From: an uncultured Lachnospiraceae bacterium
Lineage (GTDB): Bacteria > Bacillota > Clostridia > Lachnospirales > Lachnospiraceae
NCBI GenBank assembly: GCA_934351925.1
Contig: CAKRJT010000021.1
Span: 1-45,316 of the forward strand
Length of the DNA: 45,316 nucleotides
Direction: 5' to 3'
The translations under genes were made by a program, and so were the position numbers. Under the pieces are notes generated by a model. It ran no database searches. It saw only the letters and a program-made list of their open reading frames with translations, and was not told the DNA's origin. How positions within the stretch are numbered: the first letter of the stretch is position 1; the number at the start of each line of letters is the position of its first letter. Positions 33,471-41,790 of this stretch are shown here, piece by piece.

Positions 33471-33731
33471 CTATTTTAGCTGGATTGCCTTTAACTTCCC
33501 GCATATCATTATCTCGTTATCGCCATAATACTCCACATACATTCTCTCACCTGTCACGACGATAAAGCCCTTCTTTACCCTTAGCTTTATAAGCGCGGGT
33601 CCGAGCTCCTTCACCGCCTCAACCCCCTCGACAAACAGTTGTCCATTGCCGACCGTGGTGAGATTGTACTCCTTATAAACCGCATCTCTTGGGATAAACA
33701 GCGCCTCAAACAGCTCCTTCTTACTTCTCAT
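33471..33731 (-). CDS. yqfC: Sporulation protein YqfC
   Basis: 86 residues with KKELFEALFIPRDAVYKEYN, then LTTVGNGQLFVEGVEAVKEL, then IVVTGERMYVEYYGDNEI, matching YqfC (a YabP/YqfC-family protein). The start is one of two adjacent ATGs (33731 or 33734); GAGGTGAT overlapping the first favours the second at 33731. A GTG-initiated longer frame from 33758 lacks a ribosome site. It lies 22 nt upstream of yqfD. YabP/YqfC proteins are typically sigma-E dependent in Bacillus; I could not identify a convincing promoter here. Confidence 0.9.
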   Translation of the reverse strand: MRSKKELFEALFIPRDAVYKEYNLTTVGNGQLFVEGVEAVKELGPALIKLRVKKGFIVVTGERMYVEYYGDNEIMICGKLKAIQLK

Positions 33732-33789
33732 CATCACCTCATGCGGTATAATTCTCACAAGTATAATATGATGAAAATATCATAAAAAT

Positions 33790-33826
33790 GCAAAAAAATA
33801 TGACAGACGCATAACACGTCTGTCAT
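33790..33826 (-). terminator. Rho-independent terminator after rpsU
   Basis: Perfect 10-bp stem (33800-33809 with 33817-33826, atgacagacg and its complement), 7-nt loop, followed on the minus strand by ATTTTTTT. It lies 51 nt after the rpsU stop. Confidence 0.9.
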
Positions 33827-33877
33827 AAAATACACTTGTACCTCACCGGTATACACTACCGGTTCAATATACAATTA

Positions 33878-34054
33878 TTAGTTGAACTTACGCTTTCTAG
33901 CAGCCTCTGACTTCTTCTTACGCTTAACGCTAGGCTTCTCGTAATGCTCTCTCTTGCGAATCTCCTGCTGGATACCTGCCTTAGCACAGTTTCTCTTGAA
34001 TCTGCGTAATGCACTATCTAAAGACTCATTCTCTTTAACGATTACATTTGACAT
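33878..34054 (-). CDS. rpsU: 30S ribosomal protein S21
   Basis: 58 residues: MSNVIVKENESLDSALRRFK, then RNCAKAGIQQEIRKREHYEK, ending in a Lys/Arg-rich tail (KRKKKSEAARKRKFN). This is a standard S21. It is too short for usual ORF cut-offs. GGAGGGAGG lies upstream of the ATG. It is a single-gene transcription unit with its own strong promoter (34124-34151) and terminator (33790-33826). No anomaly seen. Confidence 0.98.
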   Translation of the reverse strand: MSNVIVKENESLDSALRRFKRNCAKAGIQQEIRKREHYEKPSVKRKKKSEAARKRKFN

Positions 34055-34123
34055 AGCTCACACCTGACCTCCCTCCAGTTGTAAATTGTGCTTCAACTGT
34101 TTGGGTTTTTACGCACACTAGAC

Positions 34124-34151
34124 ATTATATCATAAAAAAGCTGTACGTCAA
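34124..34151 (-). promoter_or_regulatory. Strong sigma-A promoter of rpsU
   Basis: On the minus strand TTGACG (34146-34151), a 16-bp spacer and a perfect TATAAT (34124-34129) lie about 70 nt upstream of the rpsU start, between alaS and rpsU. Confidence 0.88.
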
Positions 34152-34193
34152 CTCTTTTTTGAATTTTTGTATAAAATTTTGACCAAATCTTGA

Positions 34194-36851
34194 TTAAAGC
34201 TGCTCTTCGAGAGTCTTTTTAGCCTGCTCAAGTGCCGCGTCAATTCCGGCAGGGTTCTTTCCGCCTGCCTGTGCCATATTAGGACGGCCGCCACCGCCGC
34301 CGCCTACCATTGCAGCACATGCCTTAATGATGTTTCCAGCGTGAACGCCCTTCTTTACAGCGTCGTCCGTAGCTGTGACAATGAGGTTCACCTTGTCAGC
34401 GCCCTGTGAGGAAGCTAAAACTACAACACCTGTTCCAAGCTTCTCCTTGAGGGAATCTCCGAGGTTACGAAGCTCATTCATATCCACGTCTGCAACCTTA
34501 ACGCCGAGGAACTTCATCCCCTTAACTTCGGAAACATTGTCCATAACATTTCCAAGTGCATCGTTTGCAGCCTTAGCCTTGAGTGATTCGTTCTCTGCCG
34601 TGAGTGCCTTAACCTCTGCCTGAAGATGTGCAATCTTGTCATTTACTGCAGCAGGAGCACATTTAAGGAGCTTAGCTGCCTCCTCGAGCTGCTTCTCGAT
34701 ATCCTTATAATATGCGAAAAGTCCATCGCCCGTGAGAGCCTCTATTCTTCTCACACCGGCAGCGATGCCTGACTCCGAAACAATCTTAAATGCCGTGATG
34801 ACACCTGTGTTGGCTACATGCGTACCACCGCAGAATTCCTTTGAGAAATCACCCATGGACACAACGCGGACAGTATCGCCGTATTTCTCGCCGAAAAGAG
34901 CCTTAGCTCCAGTCTTTTTAGCGTTTTCAATGTTCATAACCTGTGTCACAACGTCAAGGTTCTCAGCTATCTTCTCATTTACAATAGCCTCAACCCTGTC
35001 AAGCTCCTCCCGGGTCATGGCTGAGAAATGTGTGAAGTCGAAACGGAGTCTGTCAGGTGTTACAAGGGAACCTGCCTGCTCTACATGTGTTCCGAGAACA
35101 ACTCGAAGTGCCTCCTGTAAAAGATGTGTTGCACTGTGGTTCTTAGCTGTTGCTGCTCTCTTACCAGCATCAACGCTGAGTGTTACCTTGCCGCCTACAC
35201 GGAAGGTTCCGCACTCAACAACGCCGACATGTCCGATTCTTCCACCCTTGAGCTTAATGGTATCAACTACGCTAAAGCTTGCTCCGTCAGCGGTGGTTAT
35301 TGCTCCGACATCCGCTGTCTGGCCACCCATTGCAGCATAGAAAGGTGTCTCATCCACAATAATTGTTCCCTCTGTTCCCTCAACAAGCTCGTCGACAAGC
35401 ATAGTATCTGTTGTAAGAACCGATATAATGGAATCATGAACGAGTCTGTCATAGCCGACAAATTTTGAGGTGATTGCCGTATTGATAAGGTCATATACGG
35501 TTGCGTCAGCTCCCATATAGTTAGTCTCGGTTCTCGCATTTCTCGCTGTCTGCTTCTGAACCTCCATAGCCTTCTTAAAGCCCTCCTCGTCAACTAAGAA
35601 GCCCTTCTCCTCGAGGATTTCCGTAGTTAAATCCACAGGGAAACCGTATGTGTCATAGAGCTTGAATACGTTCTCTCCTGATAAGGTCTTAGAGCCCGAC
35701 TTGACAAGCTCCTCCTCCATGTCAGCAAGAATTGCAAGTCCCTGGTCGATGGTCTTGTTGAACTTCTCCTCCTCAGTTGTGAGAACCTTGAGAATATACT
35801 CCTCCTTCTCTGCAAGCTCAGGATAACCGTCCTTCGACTCGTCGATAACGGTCTTGGCAAGCTTTGCAAGGAAAAGTCCCTCAATGCCTAAAAGTCTGCC
35901 GTGTCTTGCAGCTCTTCTTAAAAGTCGTCTGAGGACATAGCCTCTTCCCTCATTGGATGGAATGATACCATCGGAGGTCATAAATGTAACCGAACGGATA
36001 TGGTCTGTTATAAGTCTGATGGATACGTCCTTATCCGCATCTGCCTCATACTCAACGCCTGCTATCTCACATATCTTGTCGCGGATAGCCTTCATGGTAT
36101 CGATATCGAATACGGTGTCAACGTCCTGAACGACAACGGCAAGTCTCTCAAGCCCCATACCTGTATCAATGTTCTTCTGCTTGAGTTCTGTATAGTTGTG
36201 GTGTCCGTCGCTCTCGAACTGCGTGAATACATTGTTCCATACCTCCATGAAACGGTCACAGTCACAGCCCACCTTACAGTCAGGCTTGCCACAGCCATAC
36301 TTAATTCCTCTGTCATAGTATATCTCCGAGCAAGGACCGCAAGGACCGGCACCATGCTCCCAGAAGTTATCACAGTCACCGTTCTCATCGCGGTAGAAAC
36401 GTGTAATCTTCTCAGCAGGCACACCCACTTCCTTATTCCATATATTGAATGCCTCATCGTCATCTGCATAGATTGACGGATAGAGTCTGTCAGGGTCAAG
36501 ACCTATAACCTGTGTCAGGAACTCCCATGACCAGTTGATTGCCTCTCTCTTAAAATAATCACCGAATGAGAAGTTTCCGAGCATCTCGAAGAAAGTGAGG
36601 TGTCTTGCAGTCTTACCTACATTCTCGATATCACCTGTTCTGATACACTTCTGGCAGGTGGTGACTCTTCTTCTCGGCGGAATCTCCTGTCCTGTAAAAT
36701 AAGGCTTAAGTGGTGCCATACCTGCATTGATAAGGAGAAGACTCTTATCATTGTGTGGTACCAGTGAAAAACTGTTCATGCATAAATGTCCCTTGCTCTC
36801 AAAGAAGTTGAGGTACATTCTTCTTAATTCATTAACGCCATAAGGCTTCAT
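34194..36851 (-). CDS. alaS: Alanine-tRNA ligase
   Basis: 885 residues, full length. Catalytic core motifs include FESKGHLCMNSFSLVPHNDK, the GMAPLKPYFTG stretch and FEMLGNFSFGDYFK. The editing domain has the zinc-site HxxxH (NHSATHLLQE near residue 570) and CGGTHVANTG near 674. The C-Ala domain ends with GGGGGRPNMAQAGGKNP, the glycine-rich signature. AGGAGG lies 8 nt before the ATG. No T-box-like leader is visible: only 137 bp separate it from the upstream small gene, and those contain a terminator hairpin (36893-36919), so alaS may depend partly on read-through or on a weak promoter just before it. Confidence 0.98.
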   Translation of the reverse strand: MKPYGVNELRRMYLNFFESKGHLCMNSFSLVPHNDKSLLLINAGMAPLKPYFTGQEIPPRRRVTTCQKCIRTGDIENVGKTARHLTFFEMLGNFSFGDYFKREAINWSWEFLTQVIGLDPDRLYPSIYADDDEAFNIWNKEVGVPAEKITRFYRDENGDCDNFWEHGAGPCGPCSEIYYDRGIKYGCGKPDCKVGCDCDRFMEVWNNVFTQFESDGHHNYTELKQKNIDTGMGLERLAVVVQDVDTVFDIDTMKAIRDKICEIAGVEYEADADKDVSIRLITDHIRSVTFMTSDGIIPSNEGRGYVLRRLLRRAARHGRLLGIEGLFLAKLAKTVIDESKDGYPELAEKEEYILKVLTTEEEKFNKTIDQGLAILADMEEELVKSGSKTLSGENVFKLYDTYGFPVDLTTEILEEKGFLVDEEGFKKAMEVQKQTARNARTETNYMGADATVYDLINTAITSKFVGYDRLVHDSIISVLTTDTMLVDELVEGTEGTIIVDETPFYAAMGGQTADVGAITTADGASFSVVDTIKLKGGRIGHVGVVECGTFRVGGKVTLSVDAGKRAATAKNHSATHLLQEALRVVLGTHVEQAGSLVTPDRLRFDFTHFSAMTREELDRVEAIVNEKIAENLDVVTQVMNIENAKKTGAKALFGEKYGDTVRVVSMGDFSKEFCGGTHVANTGVITAFKIVSESGIAAGVRRIEALTGDGLFAYYKDIEKQLEEAAKLLKCAPAAVNDKIAHLQAEVKALTAENESLKAKAANDALGNVMDNVSEVKGMKFLGVKVADVDMNELRNLGDSLKEKLGTGVVVLASSQGADKVNLIVTATDDAVKKGVHAGNIIKACAAMVGGGGGGRPNMAQAGGKNPAGIDAALEQAKKTLEEQL

Positions 36852-36892
36852 GGCTACATCCTCCTAAAAATAAGTAAAATAATATTATTGCA

Positions 36893-36919
36893 AACCAAAA
36901 AGGCCTGTTTCCAAGCCTT
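36893..36919 (-). terminator. Terminator or attenuator hairpin between the 74-residue gene and alaS
   Basis: Minus-strand stem AAGGCTTG / CAGGCCTT (8 pairs including one G-U; 36912-36919 with 36900-36907), GAAA tetraloop, then TTTGGTTTG. It ends about 40 nt before the alaS start. Confidence 0.7.
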
Positions 36920-36988
36920 CCCGGAAAACATATCTTGTTATCATCCGCAACCGGAACAACCGTCACCAAAATCTTCGTATTAACTTAA

Positions 36989-37213
36989 TCACTCAGTCTT
37001 ATTATCTGTTATATCCGCGGACTCCGCCGCGACTGCAGCCTCCGATGCAGCCTTCGCATCATGCCTGGTGCGAAGCTTACCGCCTAATATAACAGCGCAT
37101 ACAATGACTGCCATCATAAAAACAGCAGTAAGGATTTCCGTGAATACGTCATTTCCTAAGGTAAAAATATCTGCCGTCTCAGATGCGGCGGCGACAACCA
37201 TATTCCATGCCAT
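36989..37213 (-). CDS. Small single-pass membrane protein, unknown function
   Basis: 74 residues with one hydrophobic segment (ILTAVFMMAVIVCAVILGGKL, about residues 27-47), followed by a basic stretch RTRHDAK and an Ala/Glu-rich tail (ASEAAVAAESADITDNK). AGGAGG lies 7 nt before the ATG and an extended -10 promoter lies upstream, so it is a real gene. Positive residues after the segment predict an outside N-terminus and a cytoplasmic tail. No family is recognised. It shares the transcript start with alaS if the intervening hairpin is read through. Confidence 0.78.
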   Translation of the reverse strand: MAWNMVVAAASETADIFTLGNDVFTEILTAVFMMAVIVCAVILGGKLRTRHDAKAASEAAVAAESADITDNKTE

Positions 37214-37280
37214 AGCCTGATCCTCCTAATATTTATTATTATCAAACAGGGCTACAATGCGTCCGCCAATAATTAAAGTA

Positions 37281-37309
37281 AGTTTATCACATTTCAAATT
37301 TTCGGTCAA
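37281..37309 (-). promoter_or_regulatory. Sigma-A promoter of the small membrane gene and perhaps alaS
   Basis: On the minus strand TTGACC (37304-37309), 17-bp spacer, TAAACT (37281-37286) with a TGA just before it (extended -10). It is 68 nt upstream of the ATG. Confidence 0.75.
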
Positions 37310-37335
37310 GATTAACTTGTCCGGGCATCACGGCA

Positions 37336-39015
37336 CTACAAAGTCCACTCGCCCGTCTCCTCAAAATGTCTTGCCGCCCCGGAGGCCTGCCTTATTATGG
37401 ACTCGTCATAGCCTAAAAGACCGAGAAGCTTTATCGCATTCCTGCTCGTGGCGCGCCCCTCCATGAGCCTGTAGTTAAACTTCACATCGTTGTCCGTAAT
37501 CTCCTCGGTGAAATGGTAATTCGAGTAGAAGCTCTCTAACATGCCCGTTAGCTCAATATCATGTGTCGCCGCAAAGCATATCGTGTCCGAACACGAAAGC
37601 CCCTTTAATATCTGCGACGATGCGGCAATCCTCTCAATGGTGTTGGTTCCCCTGAGCACTTCGTCGATAAAACACAGCACCGGATACTCATGCCCTGCCG
37701 CCGCGGCGTCCATTATTCTCTTTAAGGACTTAATCTCGACCATATAGTAGCTCTCGCTTCCCATAAGGTTGTCCTTTAGTGCCATGGACGAGAATATCCT
37801 GAATTTTCTTGCCTTGTAGGACTGTGCCGTCGCAAAGCCGAGCGTCTGTGAGAGTATCGCACATATTCCCGCACAGCGCAGAAATGTCGATTTTCCCGAG
37901 GCGTTAGAGCCCGTTATGAGCACGCTCCTGTCAGTCACTATGGAATTAGGAACCGGTTCATCGATGAGCGGGTGGTAGAGTTCCTTTGCCTCAAACACAA
38001 GTGCCTTACCCTGTGAAAATTCCGGTTCACAGCTATACGGCAGACTCTTTTTGTATGAAGCTGCCGCAATCAGCGCATCAAAATATCCAAGTCTGTTGTA
38101 CAGTTTCCACACCGTCTCCTTCTTTTTTTTGAGGCCGTTTACGACAAAACAGAACTTTATTATGTCAAGATGGGTTATCATTCTCACATAGTCGAGGACG
38201 AACTCGAGCAGACCGCCCTTTCCCGTAGCCATAATCCAGGAAAAGCGTCTCGCCCCGTCAAACTCGTGCACAAGCCCCGCAAGCTCGTCCGTATAGCCCT
38301 CAATACCCTGAATGTTGTTCTTTACAAGCTCCTTCGCACAGGCACACATTGAGAAAACCTGCTTGATGCACACAAAATAGGTCTCAATCTCTGCCTTGAA
38401 CCTGAAATAGGACACTATATTGATCACTGCCATGCCTATTACAGCCCACATGCCCACTGCGATATTGACCGTAAGACAGTACACAAGGGCTGCCGCAAAC
38501 AGAAACAGCATGACAAAATGAGGCACCGCAGAGGTCTTTGTACATTCCCCGATGCTCTCTATATAGTCAGCGACGGACATCTTCCTGCTGTAGCCAAAGC
38601 CAGAGTATATCATGCCGAGCCTTACCCGCTCATGTTCGTGCTCTGTAAAATATTCGATAAGCCGCTTTCTCTCGGCAAGCTCCCCGTCGTCCACAATGGG
38701 ATTTCTGAGCATGCCATACAATGACTCCTGTCCGAGAGATGAGGCTGTGGAGTCCATCTGCTTGAACACCGCATCCATATTGAGGTCGTTCCAGGTTATG
38801 TCGTCAATGATATCATCATCGCCGCTCTGCAAAAAGAAGCCATGCGATATATTCTCAAATTCCTCATAGATATATTTCTTATCCGCCCTCTTTCCAAAGG
38901 AATTTTTCAGTTTCTTCATGTTATTCTGTCTGATCTTGTACGCCTGATACATGAAAAATAATATCAATGCCGCCACCGGCGCACCAAAATACCATATCCA
39001 TTCCATCGTCGTCAT
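37336..39015 (-). CDS. Membrane-anchored MutS-family ATPase
   Basis: 559 residues. It has an N-terminal membrane helix (residues 5-25, WYFGAPVAALILFFMYQAY) and two further hydrophobic segments around residues 165-210. The C-terminal half has the MutS core and ATPase: TGSNASGKSTFLRC near 370 (Walker A), VLCFIDEVLRGTNT near 445 (Walker B) and CFAATHDIELT. The mismatch-recognition and connector domains of MutS are absent, and the Smr nuclease of MutS2 too. This membrane-anchored subfamily occurs in Firmicutes; its role is unknown and need not be DNA repair. Start at ATG 39015 with GAGGA 7 nt upstream. Confidence 0.88.
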   Translation of the reverse strand: MTTMEWIWYFGAPVAALILFFMYQAYKIRQNNMKKLKNSFGKRADKKYIYEEFENISHGFFLQSGDDDIIDDITWNDLNMDAVFKQMDSTASSLGQESLYGMLRNPIVDDGELAERKRLIEYFTEHEHERVRLGMIYSGFGYSRKMSVADYIESIGECTKTSAVPHFVMLFLFAAALVYCLTVNIAVGMWAVIGMAVINIVSYFRFKAEIETYFVCIKQVFSMCACAKELVKNNIQGIEGYTDELAGLVHEFDGARRFSWIMATGKGGLLEFVLDYVRMITHLDIIKFCFVVNGLKKKKETVWKLYNRLGYFDALIAAASYKKSLPYSCEPEFSQGKALVFEAKELYHPLIDEPVPNSIVTDRSVLITGSNASGKSTFLRCAGICAILSQTLGFATAQSYKARKFRIFSSMALKDNLMGSESYYMVEIKSLKRIMDAAAAGHEYPVLCFIDEVLRGTNTIERIAASSQILKGLSCSDTICFAATHDIELTGMLESFYSNYHFTEEITDNDVKFNYRLMEGRATSRNAIKLLGLLGYDESIIRQASGAARHFEETGEWTL

Positions 39016-39156
39016 TATGCGTTCCTCGTTTCATAATATTCCATTTAGGTGATGTATTGCCGTAAACAGGCAGTCCAAAAATTCTTTCCTGAACATTCCC
39101 GCTCAGATTAAGATATCATAATAAGCATATTTTTTCCAGTATTTTTCATACCAATG

Positions 39157-39197
39157 CAAAAAGGACTTCACGGATTATAAACACATCCGCAAAGTCC
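39157..39197 (-). terminator. Rho-independent terminator after spoIVA
   Basis: 13-pair stem (39185-39197 with 39163-39175, two wobble pairs on the minus strand), 9-nt loop, then TTTTTG. It begins 18 nt after the spoIVA stop and separates spoIVA from the MutS-family gene. Confidence 0.9.
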
Positions 39198-39214
39198 CCC
39201 GAATCTCCGCAGTA

Positions 39215-40684
39215 TCAGATAATAAGACAGATAAGCCCTCCGCTGTTGTCGTTTACCACCTTCTGCATGGTGTCCATAAGCTTCGTCCGGCAGTCGTCGT
39301 TCATCATGGCAAGCTTCGTCCTTATGCCGTCGTCCACGAGCTGCTCTATAGTCTTGCCGAAAATATTTATATCCCACGCGTCACCGTTTTTCGTATTCTC
39401 GTCAATATACTTTTTGAGGTCATTTGCCTGAGCCTCGCTGCCGACTATAGGCGCTATCTCAGTGCCGATATTCACCTTAATCATATGGTAGGACGGGCTC
39501 TCCGCCTTAATCTTCACGCCGTAGCGCCCACCGTTTTTGATTACCTCCGGCTCCGATATGCTTATCTCATCTCTCGACGGCGAGACGACACCGTAGCCAC
39601 GCTGGCGCACTGTGTCTATGGCGGCAGTGTACCTTGATAGCCCGCTCTTCTCCTTCGCATATTCCTTTATCAGGTTTATGAGTTCGAACTCGTTCTCAAT
39701 CTTTTCCCCGGCAAGTGAGCTTAACATATCATAGTACAGGGCTTCATCGACCTTGAAGCTGAGGCGGATAATCCCGTCAGCCATGTCGACCGGCTCGCTC
39801 TTTATGTCCTCTATGTACTTATTCTCGACCTTTATGCTGTCCTTGTTGAAATCCTTTATGTATGTAATCCTGTCGAGTATCTGTCCGGCGCACTCAACCA
39901 TCGCCTGCTTGATTTCATTATCATCAGGAAGCGTCTCTATCCACCTGTCAAAATAGAACTCAATTCCGTTCACCGGAAAACTGTTTAGCAGAAGCTCAAG
40001 TGTCCTGTTCACGTCCACAAGCGTCAGATGCTCGCAGTCGAGGCTCACTGCCTCTGTTCCGTAGGTCTTTTTAATCTCATCGACACAGTCCGACGCCGCC
40101 TTTGAGAGCGGATTTTTGGAGTTCACCACCACGACAAACGGCTTCCCTATCTTTTTGAGCTCGTCGATTGTTGCCGCCTCAGCCGCCTTATAGCTGTCGC
40201 GCGGCAGCTCGCCTATGCTCCCGTCGGTGGTCATCACAATGCCAACCGTCGAATGGTCCTTTATGACCTTTCTCGTGCCGAACTCCGCCGCCTCGGAAAA
40301 GGGTATCTCATAGTCGTACCACGGCGTCTTTACGAGCCTCTCCTTCCCCTCCTCGACTACTCCTGTAGCGCCGTCAATCATAAAGCCGACACAGTCGATA
40401 AGCCTTATCTTCATCGATACGTCCTCCACGGGCGTTATCGTGCATGCCTCCCTCGGTATGAACTTAGGTTCCGTCGTCATAACCGTCCTGCCGGCAGCCG
40501 ACTGCGGAAGCTCATCCTTTGTGCGCTCCTTACCCGCACCCTCCTCCATAAACGGCAGTATCAGCTTCTCCGCAAAATGTTTTATGAACGTCGACTTGCC
40601 GCTTCTCACCGGACCCACAACCCCGATATAGATTTCTCCCTGCGTTCTCGCGTTTATATCCTTGTAAATGTTATATGTATCCAA
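39215..40684 (-). CDS. spoIVA: Stage IV sporulation protein A (spore coat morphogenetic ATPase)
   Basis: 489 residues (family about 492) from a TTG start at 40684; AGGAGG lies 9 nt upstream, and the sequence from there, MDTYNIYKDINARTQGEIY, aligns with the SpoIVA start. The open frame continues further upstream but would run through the ribosome site. Walker A is GVVGPVRSGKST at residues 21-32; the TRAFAC-type IRLIDCVGFMIDGATG and IGIVVTTDGSI-like (VGIVMTTDGSI) motifs follow. The C-terminal end LICLII is characteristic. SpoIVA polymerises by ATP hydrolysis on the forespore surface as the base of the coat. Confidence 0.96.
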   Translation of the reverse strand: MDTYNIYKDINARTQGEIYIGVVGPVRSGKSTFIKHFAEKLILPFMEEGAGKERTKDELPQSAAGRTVMTTEPKFIPREACTITPVEDVSMKIRLIDCVGFMIDGATGVVEEGKERLVKTPWYDYEIPFSEAAEFGTRKVIKDHSTVGIVMTTDGSIGELPRDSYKAAEAATIDELKKIGKPFVVVVNSKNPLSKAASDCVDEIKKTYGTEAVSLDCEHLTLVDVNRTLELLLNSFPVNGIEFYFDRWIETLPDDNEIKQAMVECAGQILDRITYIKDFNKDSIKVENKYIEDIKSEPVDMADGIIRLSFKVDEALYYDMLSSLAGEKIENEFELINLIKEYAKEKSGLSRYTAAIDTVRQRGYGVVSPSRDEISISEPEVIKNGGRYGVKIKAESPSYHMIKVNIGTEIAPIVGSEAQANDLKKYIDENTKNGDAWDINIFGKTIEQLVDDGIRTKLAMMNDDCRTKLMDTMQKVVNDNSGGLICLII

Positions 40685-40701
40685 AAGCAAAAGCCTCCTC
40701 C

Positions 40702-40732
40702 GAATATAATTTACAACTGCTAAATTATATTC
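40702..40732. repeat. Perfect 12-bp inverted repeat in the spoIVA leader
   Basis: gaatataattta (40702-40713) and its exact complement (40721-40732) flank a 7-nt spacer. On the minus strand the element ends one base before the GGAGGAGG of spoIVA. It could be an operator or a leader hairpin near the ribosome site. It also contains ATATAAT, compatible with a -10 element. Confidence 0.75.
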
Positions 40733-40763
40733 AGGGGAGACACCATAATAGAACAATTTTTTC

Positions 40764-41759
40764 TTATTCGTACTCAACCTTCCTGTCGCGCAGCATGAGC
40801 TCGTGTACAGCGTCCTTAGCGTTCTTTCCCTCGAACAGGATTTCATTGATTTTCTCTGTTATAGGCATAGGTATGTTGTACTTTCTCGCGAGAATGAGCG
40901 CTGCCTTGGCTGAGTATACGCCTTCAACCACCATCTGCACCTCGTTCATCGCCTCCTCCATGGACTTTCCCTGACCCATGAGGATTCCGGCACGCCTGTT
41001 ACGGCTGTGCATGCTCGCACAGGTGACAATCAGATCTCCTATTCCGGTAAGCCCGTAGAAGGTCTGAAGCTTTCCGCCCATGGCAACCCCGAGTCTGGAT
41101 ATCTCGTGGATTCCTCTGGTTATAAGCGCCGCCTTGGTGTTGTCGCCATAGCCCAGACCGTCGGCGATGCCTGCCGCGAGCGCAATGACATTCTTTAACG
41201 AGCCGCCGAGCTCTATCCCGAGCACGTCGGAGCTCGTATATATGCGGAAATTCTCATTCATAAAGAGGTTCTGCAAAAAGCATGCCGTCTCCTCGTCCTC
41301 AGCACCTATCACGCAGGTGGTCGGTATAAAACGGCTGACCTCCTCAGCGTGCGTCGGTCCCGACAGAACGGCAACCTGTGCCGTCGGAAGCTCGTCCCTA
41401 ATAACCTGCGACAGGGTGTGCAGGCTGCTCTCCTCGATACCCTTGGCAACGTCCACGATAATCTGGCCGTCCTTGATATAAGGAGCGAACTTCGCCGCCG
41501 TCGAGCGAGTGTAAGGCGATGCAACCGCCATCACGATTACTTCCTTATCGGCAAGAGCCTCATCAAGCTTGTCCGTAAGCTTTATCGTCGGAGGGATAAT
41601 AACCCCCGGAAGACATCTCTTATTCTCGTGCTCCACTTTAAGGAGCTCTATCTCCTCATGAAGTGCCGACCATACAGTCACCTCATGTCCATTTTTTTCA
41701 AGTACAAGTGCAAGCGCAAGACCCCAGCCTCCTGCGCCGGCTATACACACCTTTGACAT
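40764..41759 (-). CDS. gpsA: Glycerol-3-phosphate dehydrogenase [NAD(P)+]
   Basis: 331 residues from ATG 41759 (GGAGG 9 nt upstream); a longer frame to 41843 would overlap plsY and is not conserved. NAD(P) motif CIAGAGGWGLALALVLEKNG, then GPTHAEEVSRFIPT, the LKNVIALAAGIADGLGYG block and GDLIVTC identify GpsA, which makes sn-glycerol-3-phosphate for phospholipids. The next upstream gene, plsY, uses the product. The VSRFIPTT sequence is a common variant. No anomaly. Confidence 0.97.
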   Translation of the reverse strand: MSKVCIAGAGGWGLALALVLEKNGHEVTVWSALHEEIELLKVEHENKRCLPGVIIPPTIKLTDKLDEALADKEVIVMAVASPYTRSTAAKFAPYIKDGQIIVDVAKGIEESSLHTLSQVIRDELPTAQVAVLSGPTHAEEVSRFIPTTCVIGAEDEETACFLQNLFMNENFRIYTSSDVLGIELGGSLKNVIALAAGIADGLGYGDNTKAALITRGIHEISRLGVAMGGKLQTFYGLTGIGDLIVTCASMHSRNRRAGILMGQGKSMEEAMNEVQMVVEGVYSAKAALILARKYNIPMPITEKINEILFEGKNAKDAVHELMLRDRKVEYE

Positions 41760-41790
41760 ATCGCCAAACCTCCGTTTAAAAGCATTTTCG

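Noticed and set aside
33845..33863. accggt / accggt hairpin just after rpsU as a second terminator.
   Set aside because: The stem is only 6 bp and has no T-run; the nearby 10-bp hairpin with a T-run is the convincing terminator.
36852..36988. A T-box riboswitch before alaS.
   Set aside because: The gap holds only a short terminator-like hairpin; no T-box sequence or specifier stem can be seen in 137 bp.
40685..40846. N-terminal extension of spoIVA upstream of the TTG.
   Set aside because: The extension is translated leader, inverted repeat and the ribosome site itself, and it runs into the end of gpsA.
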